DNA of 34,795 nt from positions 1 through 34,795 of the forward strand of contig NZ_JAHLPT010000023.1 of assembly GCF_018918025.1 (NCBI RefSeq). Reading direction: 5' to 3'. Positions 29,977 to 34,795 of the stretch are shown in pieces; position 1 is the stretch's first letter; the number at the start of each line of letters is the position of its first letter. This DNA is from Oscillibacter sp. MSJ-31. Lineage in GTDB: Bacteria > Bacillota > Clostridia > Oscillospirales > Oscillospiraceae. A program made the position numbers and the translations under genes. The notes beneath the pieces were generated by a model. That model was not told the origin of the DNA, searched no databases, and saw only the letters and a list, made by a program, of their open reading frames with translations.

Positions 29977-31260
29977 ATGAAGATCAAGGTCGTGGATATG
30001 CCCTACGAGCAGGCGCTTGCGCAGCCGAGAGAAAAGCACACGCCGCCGCGCCGTCCGTCCATGCTGTTCCGCGCGCTCCTGCGCGCGCTGTCCGCGCCTG
30101 ACCTGCGCGCGACGCATTTTCGTTGTGACCGCGTGGGCATGGAGCGGCTCGGCCCTGACGAGCCCTGTCTCGTTCTGATGAATCACTCCTGCTTTTTGGA
30201 CCTGAAGATCGCTGCGGCGGTGCTCTACCCGCGCCCCTTCAACATCGTCTGCACGTCGGACGGCTTTGTGGGCAAGGCGGGATTGATGCGCGCGCTCGGC
30301 TGCATTCCCACGCGGAAGTTTCAGCCGGACACCGCGCTCGTGCGCGATATGCTCTACGCGGTGAAGAAGCTCAAAAGCTCCATCCTCCTCTATCCCGAGG
30401 CGAGCTACAGCTTCGACGGCACGGCCACGCCGCTGCCGGACAGTCTCGGCAAGTGCGTCAAGGCGCTCGGCGTGCCGGTCGTGCTGCTGCGTACCTGCGG
30501 CGCGTTCGCGCGCGACCCGCTCTACAACGGACTGCAGAACCGCAGGGTCAATGTCTCCGCGGAACTGCGCTATCTGCTCTCGCCCGAGGAGGCCGCGGAA
30601 AAGAGCGCGGACGAGATCAACGCGCTGCTCGCGGATGAATTTTCCTTTGATAACTTCCGCTGGCAGCAGGAAAACGGCGTCGTCGTGAACGAGCCGTTCC
30701 GCGCCGACGGTCTCAACCGCGTGCTCTACAAATGCCCGCACTGCGGCACCGAGGGCGAAACGGAGGGCCGCGGCACGGAGCTTATCTGCCGCGACTGCGG
30801 CGTGCGCTACCGTCTGACGGAGCTGGGCGCGCTGGAATGCGAAAACGCCGAGGCGAAATTCACCCATGTTCCCGACTGGTATGCGTGGGAACGCGCGTGC
30901 GTGCGCGAGGAGCTGGAGCAGGGCAGCTATCTGCTCGACGCTCCGGTGAGCATCTGCGTGATGGTCAACTTCCGGCAGATCTGCCGCGTCGGCGAGGGCC
31001 GCCTGCGCCACGATGCGAACGGCTTCCGCCTCACGGGCTGCGGCGGAAAATTGGACTTCACGCAGAAGCCTGAGACCAGCTACAGTCTCTACGCTGACTA
31101 CTTCTGGTATGAGCTGGGCGACATGATCTGCATCGGCGACCGCGACGTGCTCTACTACTGCTTCCCGCAGGGGAAGGGCGATGTGGTCGCCAAGACGCGG
31201 CTCGCCGCCGAGGAGCTCTACAAGCTCAAACGCGCCGAAAGGGCCGCGAAAAACGGCTGA
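29977..31260 (+). CDS. PlsC-like acyltransferase with C-terminal zinc ribbon
   Basis: A 427-residue protein. The N-terminal half is a glycerolipid acyltransferase domain: NHSCFLD (NHx4D with His70 and Asp75) and the substrate motif YPEASYSFDG in place of PEGT. PlsC enzymes acylate lysophosphatidate in the membrane-lipid pathway; the changed second motif means the acceptor may differ. A zinc ribbon follows (Cys253-x2-Cys256 ... Cys271-x2-Cys274), then about 150 residues of unassigned beta-rich sequence. The fused ribbon and extension distinguish it from the usual 240-residue PlsC. The ribosome binding site is GCAGGAGG. Confidence 0.85.
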   Translation: MKIKVVDMPYEQALAQPREKHTPPRRPSMLFRALLRALSAPDLRATHFRCDRVGMERLGPDEPCLVLMNHSCFLDLKIAAAVLYPRPFNIVCTSDGFVGKAGLMRALGCIPTRKFQPDTALVRDMLYAVKKLKSSILLYPEASYSFDGTATPLPDSLGKCVKALGVPVVLLRTCGAFARDPLYNGLQNRRVNVSAELRYLLSPEEAAEKSADEINALLADEFSFDNFRWQQENGVVVNEPFRADGLNRVLYKCPHCGTEGETEGRGTELICRDCGVRYRLTELGALECENAEAKFTHVPDWYAWERACVREELEQGSYLLDAPVSICVMVNFRQICRVGEGRLRHDANGFRLTGCGGKLDFTQKPETSYSLYADYFWYELGDMICIGDRDVLYYCFPQGKGDVVAKTRLAAEELYKLKRAERAAKNG

Positions 31261-31296
31261 TGCAACCGTCCGTTGCGCAAATCCCGAGAGCTTTTC

Positions 31297-31325
31297 TTGC
31301 CTGCCACCGCAGAATGCGCTACGAT
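31297..31325 (+). promoter_or_regulatory. Promoter of the membrane-anchored XRE gene
   Basis: TTGCCT (31297-31302), a 17-bp spacer, TACGAT (31320-31325). Confidence 0.55.
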
Positions 31326-31354
31326 GAGGACAGAAAACAGAAGGGAGAGCGGCG

Positions 31355-32089
31355 ATGAGCTTTCAGGAAAATCTGATTCGTGCGCGCAAGGCGCGCGGTA
31401 TGACGCAGGAGGAGCTGGCGGCGAAGCTGAATGTTTCGCGGCAGGCGGTGAGCAAGTGGGAAACGGGGGAATCGCTCCCCGACCTCTATAAGCTCGCGGC
31501 GCTCGCCGACGAGCTGGGCGTGAGCACGGACGAGCTGTGCGGCCGCGAGCCGGCTGCTTTGTGCGGCGAGGTACCCGCAACGGCTTTCGCGGGGGATGCT
31601 GCCGAGAGAGAAGCCTTTGCGGAGGAGATCCGGAGGATCGCAAAGCAGAACAGATCTCTGCGCTACGTCGTAGGCATACTGGTGCTGATTTGCGGCGTGC
31701 TGACCATGCTGTCGGGATACCGTTCACTCCAAAACAGCAAGGCACCGAGCAATGAAATAACGACGCCCGCACCCCTGCCGGACACGATCACCATCAGCGG
31801 TCTGACGCTCGACATCGATGGTATTGCGTTGGTATTCCGCTTCGTCCCCAGCGTCAGCGGCGAGGGCTACGAGTGGTCGGCGAGCTGCGCGCCGGACAAC
31901 AACGGTCTGATCTCCGTTGAAACGACGACGGACGGCGGCATCTGCACCGTGCGGCTTTTGAATGTTCCGCGGTACGGCGGCGTTACGCTTTCCGCCACCG
32001 TGACGAATGGGGCGGAGAGCCGCAGCATCTGCCTTGCCACAGACATCCGCGTCGGGGAAAACAGCATCTCCTGGGACCCGCAGGTGTAA
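31355..32089 (+). CDS. XRE regulator with one membrane segment and outer domain
   Basis: A 244-residue protein. Residues 1-60 are a Cro/C1-type HTH (MTQEELAAKLNVSRQAVSKWE is the recognition region). A linker leads to one membrane helix (about 103-122, YVVGILVLICGVLTMLSG). The C-terminal 115 residues should lie outside the cell and look beta-rich, with TITISGLTLDIDG and alternating strands to the end. This is a one-component membrane regulator layout; the signal and targets are unknown. The start follows AAGGGAG. A terminator separates it from feoA. Confidence 0.85.
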   Translation: MSFQENLIRARKARGMTQEELAAKLNVSRQAVSKWETGESLPDLYKLAALADELGVSTDELCGREPAALCGEVPATAFAGDAAEREAFAEEIRRIAKQNRSLRYVVGILVLICGVLTMLSGYRSLQNSKAPSNEITTPAPLPDTITISGLTLDIDGIALVFRFVPSVSGEGYEWSASCAPDNNGLISVETTTDGGICTVRLLNVPRYGGVTLSATVTNGAESRSICLATDIRVGENSISWDPQV

Positions 32090-32122
32090 CGCCCCGACAA
32101 ACAATCAAACAGACCATGCCGG

Positions 32123-32151
32123 ACGGCTGCCCTTCGGGGCAGCTGTTTTTT
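32123..32151 (+). terminator. Terminator after the XRE gene
   Basis: Stem GGCTGCCC / GGGCAGCT with a TTCG tetraloop followed by six T. Confidence 0.88.
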
Positions 32152-32212
32152 CGGCTCCGCACCACCGCACGGCCTCGCGCATACCTTGACAAAGGGAGAG
32201 GAAGTGGCCCCG

Positions 32213-32443
32213 ATGCAGATGACACTTGACGCGCTGCCGGTCGGCGCGAGCGCCGTAGTGACGGCGCTGCGCTCTACCGGTGCACAGCGCCGCCGGATGC
32301 TCGACCTCGGCTTCGTGCCGGGCTCGTGCGTCCGCGCCCTGCACGTTTCCCCGTGGAGCGACCCGGTCGCCTACGGTGTGCGCGGCGCGGTCATCGCGCT
32401 GCGGCGCGAGGACGCGGGCGGCGTGCAGATCGAAATGCTTTGA
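32213..32443 (+). CDS. feoA: Ferrous iron transport protein A
   Basis: A 76-residue SH3-like FeoA protein that assists FeoB in ferrous iron uptake in the cytoplasm. Family landmarks are TLDALPVGASAVV near the start, RRRMLDLGFVPGSCVRALHVSPWSDPVAYGVRG, and a last strand VIALRREDAGGVQIE. ATG 32213 follows GAGAGG at about 11 bases; GTG 32204 and TTG 32186 are in-frame alternatives. No clear promoter or Fur box is visible in 32152-32212. It lies 21 bp before feoB. Confidence 0.92.
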   Translation: MQMTLDALPVGASAVVTALRSTGAQRRRMLDLGFVPGSCVRALHVSPWSDPVAYGVRGAVIALRREDAGGVQIEML

Positions 32444-32464
32444 TTTTTCAGGAGGGATCGCCCC

Positions 32465-34513
32465 ATGCCGAACGAGGCGCATATCATTGCTCTGGCGGGA
32501 AACCCGAACGTGGGAAAATCCACCGTGTTCAACGCCCTCACCGGGCTGCGGCAGCACACGGGCAACTGGCCGGGGAAAACCGTCGCCGCGGCGCGCGGCG
32601 ATCTTACATACGGCGGCGAGCGTTTCACGCTCGTCGATCTGCCGGGGACGTACTCGCTGTTCCCCAACTCCGCCGAGGAAGAGATCGCGCGGGACTATCT
32701 CTGCTCCGGCGAGGCGGAGGCCGTGCTCATTTTGGCGGATGCGACCTGTTTGGAGCGCAGCCTGAACCTCGTGCTGCAAACCCTCGAGGCGGCGGACGTT
32801 CCTGCGGTCGTGTGCGTGAATCTGTTGGACGAAGCGGCAAAGAAGGGCATCGTGCTCGACCTGCCCGCGCTCTCCCGCGCGCTCGGCGTGCCGGTCGTCG
32901 GCACGGCAGCGAGCTGCGGAGAGGGGCTGGATAAACTGCGCGCGGCGCTGGCCGCCGCCGTCCGCGAAAAGCCTCGGCGGAGAGAGACGACGGTCGAATA
33001 TCCCCGCGCGGTCGAGCGCGCGATGCGCGTGCTGGAGCCGGCGCTCGCGCCGTTCGCGCGGGAGCAGAGCCGCTTCTACGCGCTGCGGCTGCTGGAGGAC
33101 GATGCTCTGTTCTTCACCCGCTTCAGTGCCGATCTGCCTGCCCTGGCGGCGGAGCGCATCGGGGAGGTCTGCGTCCGCGCCCGCGCCGAGCTGGGGGAGC
33201 TGACCGGCGACGCCCTGCGCGACGCGCTGGTGGGTGCGCTCTCCGCCTACGCTACGGCGCTGGTGCGGCTGTGCGAGCGGCGGGACGAGACCGCCGCGCA
33301 GCGGCGTGACCGGCGGCTCGACCGCCTGCTTACCTCCCGCGCGACGGGCATCCCCGTGATGCTCGCGCTCTTCGGGGCGATCTTATGGCTGACGGTCGAG
33401 GGCGCGAATGTGCCGTCGCAGCTGCTCTCACGGGCGCTGTTCTCGGCGCAGGAGCCGCTGCGGGGGCTTCTCGCCTTCCTGCCGCCGTTCTGGCGCGGCG
33501 CGCTGGTGGACGGAATGTACCGCACGCTTGCGTGGGTCGTATCGGTAATGCTGCCGCCGATGGCGATCTTCTTCCCGCTCTTTACGCTGCTCGAGGACGT
33601 GGGCTATCTGCCGCGCGTGGCGTTCGTGCTCGACCGCTGCTTCGCCCGCGCCGGGGCGCACGGGCGGCAGAGCCTGACGATGTGCATGGGTCTCGGCTGC
33701 AACGCCTGCGGCGTGACGGGCTGCCGCATCATCGACTCGCCGCGCGAGCGGCTCATCGCGATGCTGACGAACAGCCTTGTGCCGTGCAACGGGCGCTTTC
33801 CGCTGCTCATCACGCTTTTGACCGCGTTCCTTTCCGGGGAAGCCATGCTCGGCGCAAGCGCCGGACTGCTCGCGGCGCTGGTGCTCTCCGTGTGCGTGAC
33901 GCTGCTCGTCTCGCGCCTGCTGTCCGCCACGCTGCTGCGCGGCGAAAGCTCCGCCTTTTCCCTCGAGCTGCCGCCCTACCGCCGTCCGCGCGTGGGGCAG
34001 GTGCTGGTGCGCTCGCTTCTGGATCGGACGGTATTCGTCCTCGGCCGCGCGGTGACGGTCGCCGCGCCCGCGGGCCTGCTCATCTATCTGCTGGGAAACT
34101 GCACCATGGGAGATACCACGTTACTTGCACACGGCGCGGCGGCGCTCGATCCGCTGGGGCGCGCGCTGGGGCTGGACGGCATGATCCTGCTCGCCTTCTT
34201 GCTCGGCTTTCCGGCGAATGAGATCGTGCTGCCGATCCTGCTCATGGGCTACTCCTCGGCGGGAACGCTGGTGGACGGCGCGTCGCTCGCGGAGCTCAAG
34301 ACCATGCTGCTGGCGAACGGCTGGACGGGAACGACCGCGCTTTGTATGCTGCTCTTCTCGCTGTTCCACTTCCCCTGCGGCACGACCACGCTCACGCTCG
34401 CGCGGGAATCGAAGAGCCTGAAATGGACGCTTGTCGGCGTCGCGCTGCCGACAGCGGTGGGCATGACGGTCTGCTTTGCCGTGCATCTGGCGGCGACGTG
34501 GCTGAAAATATGA
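32465..34513 (+). CDS. feoB: Ferrous iron transporter B
   Basis: A 682-residue GTPase-coupled Fe(II) transporter in the cytoplasmic membrane. The N-terminal G domain has G1 GNPNVGKS (12-19), the switch NWPGKTV, G3 DLPGTYS, G4 NLLD (where many proteins have NMMD) and a helical spacer domain. The membrane part holds two Gate motifs with Cys: GLGCNACGVTGCRIIDSPRE and the NSLVPCNGRFPLLI segment, then helices to the end. Length and domain order are normal for Firmicutes. The ribosome binding site is AGGAGGG. It ends in a terminator and is directly followed by an IS200-type element. Confidence 0.97.
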   Translation: MPNEAHIIALAGNPNVGKSTVFNALTGLRQHTGNWPGKTVAAARGDLTYGGERFTLVDLPGTYSLFPNSAEEEIARDYLCSGEAEAVLILADATCLERSLNLVLQTLEAADVPAVVCVNLLDEAAKKGIVLDLPALSRALGVPVVGTAASCGEGLDKLRAALAAAVREKPRRRETTVEYPRAVERAMRVLEPALAPFAREQSRFYALRLLEDDALFFTRFSADLPALAAERIGEVCVRARAELGELTGDALRDALVGALSAYATALVRLCERRDETAAQRRDRRLDRLLTSRATGIPVMLALFGAILWLTVEGANVPSQLLSRALFSAQEPLRGLLAFLPPFWRGALVDGMYRTLAWVVSVMLPPMAIFFPLFTLLEDVGYLPRVAFVLDRCFARAGAHGRQSLTMCMGLGCNACGVTGCRIIDSPRERLIAMLTNSLVPCNGRFPLLITLLTAFLSGEAMLGASAGLLAALVLSVCVTLLVSRLLSATLLRGESSAFSLELPPYRRPRVGQVLVRSLLDRTVFVLGRAVTVAAPAGLLIYLLGNCTMGDTTLLAHGAAALDPLGRALGLDGMILLAFLLGFPANEIVLPILLMGYSSAGTLVDGASLAELKTMLLANGWTGTTALCMLLFSLFHFPCGTTTLTLARESKSLKWTLVGVALPTAVGMTVCFAVHLAATWLKI

Positions 34514-34569
34514 ATACAAAATGTATTATTGCCTATGAACTATACGATTTGTCGCCGAAAATCGACAAA

Positions 34570-34609
34570 AAGAGACGCGAGCCGTCGGCTCGCGCCTCTT
34601 TTCTCTTTT
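34570..34609 (+). terminator. Intrinsic terminator of feoAB
   Basis: Stem AAGAGaCGCGAGCC / GGCTCGCGcCTCTT with a 3-base loop and the T-rich tract TTTTCTCTTTT. Confidence 0.9.
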
Positions 34610-34676
34610 GGCGCCTTAAGGCGTGGAAATAAACCCCCAGTTCTACTGGGGGAAGAAAAATAGCTTTAGCATGAGT

Positions 34677-34743
34677 AAAACCTCCTATTGCGGTATACTG
34701 GTAAAGGTTTGGCGACCGCATTACCAGAGCAATAGGAGGTTTT
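34677..34743 (+). promoter_or_regulatory. Long hairpin covering the IS200 transposase ribosome binding site
   Basis: AAAACCTCCTATTGC (34677-34691) is the perfect complement of GCAATAGGAGGTTTT (34729-34743), with an inner CTGGTA/TACCAG pair. The right arm contains the AGGAGG site of the transposase gene. A -10 box TATACT (34694-34699) inside the loop side would start RNA after the left arm. Confidence 0.75.
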
Positions 34744-34795
34744 ATGCAATTTAAAAAAGACGAAAGAAACGAAATAAAGAGCACATCACATTCAA
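34744..34795 (+). CDS. tnpA: IS200-type Y1 transposase TnpA, N-terminal fragment
   Basis: Only 17 codons are visible: MQFKKDERNEIKSTSHS. The KSTSHS motif right after a short charged start resembles IS200/IS605 TnpA proteins (family start K-S-x-x-H-S/T before the K-Y-H-x-V-F strand). The start follows TAGGAGG at about five bases. The catalytic HUH and Tyr residues are beyond the window edge. Confidence 0.55.
   Translation, partial: MQFKKDERNEIKSTSHS

Larger units (their letters stand above)
34634..34795 (+). mobile_element. Left end of an IS200/IS605-type element (partial)
   Basis: A 7-bp perfect hairpin CCCCCAG-TTCTA-CTGGGGG (34634-34652) near the feoB terminator resembles the subterminal hairpin recognised by Y1 transposases. 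It is followed by a transposase start. The element lies right after the feoB terminator, a harmless site. The rest is outside the window. Confidence 0.6.

Overview
The window looks like a chromosome segment of a GC-rich Clostridia member, probably Oscillospirales. Supporting signs are GGAGG-type ribosome binding sites, TTGACA/TATAAT-type promoters with 16-18 bp spacers, short operons with 1-8 bp overlaps, and the gene set (MocR regulator beside an ECF S component, FeoAB, MCRA-type oleate hydratase, a UPF0340 protein). The species cannot be fixed from sequence alone.

Region 1 (1 to about 8.4 kb) is accessory DNA. It opens with the right end of an integrative element: a truncated zinc-ribbon gene, a divergent small HTH regulator, a c-di-GMP-I-like riboswitch with its own promoter and terminator, a pentanucleotide repeat array, and a tyrosine recombinase next to a 46-bp duplicate of the 3' end of tRNA-Gly(UCC). 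Beyond this att site come an IS3-family copy whose transposase is cut by an in-frame TGA, an AT-rich gene for a SIR2-domain protein of about 984 residues (probable anti-phage defence), and an IS256-family copy whose transposase seems to lack a short internal segment.

Region 2 (8.5 to 34.5 kb) is GC-rich chromosomal backbone. A seven-gene leftward operon encodes an AI-2E-type membrane protein, a complete peptide/nickel-type ABC importer and a DUF3810 membrane protein. Its promoter shares a palindromic -35 box with the promoter of a divergent lipid kinase gene. Next come an orphan PhnD-like lipoprotein, a znuACB zinc importer, oleate hydratase with a TetR regulator, an HD phosphohydrolase with a UPF0340 protein, a ribbon-helix-helix gene in front of clpB, a MocR regulator divergent from an ECF S component, a PlsC-like acyltransferase with a zinc ribbon, a membrane-anchored XRE regulator, and feoAB. 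The window closes inside an IS200/IS605-type element inserted after the feoB terminator.

The strongest unusual signals are the riboswitch followed by a frame-switching pentamer array next to the integrase, the SIR2 gene between two insertion sequences, the divergent promoters sharing one -35 hexamer, the Lys-to-Arg change at the expected PLP lysine of the MocR protein, and the 15-bp inverted repeat that can hide the ribosome binding site of the terminal IS200 transposase.
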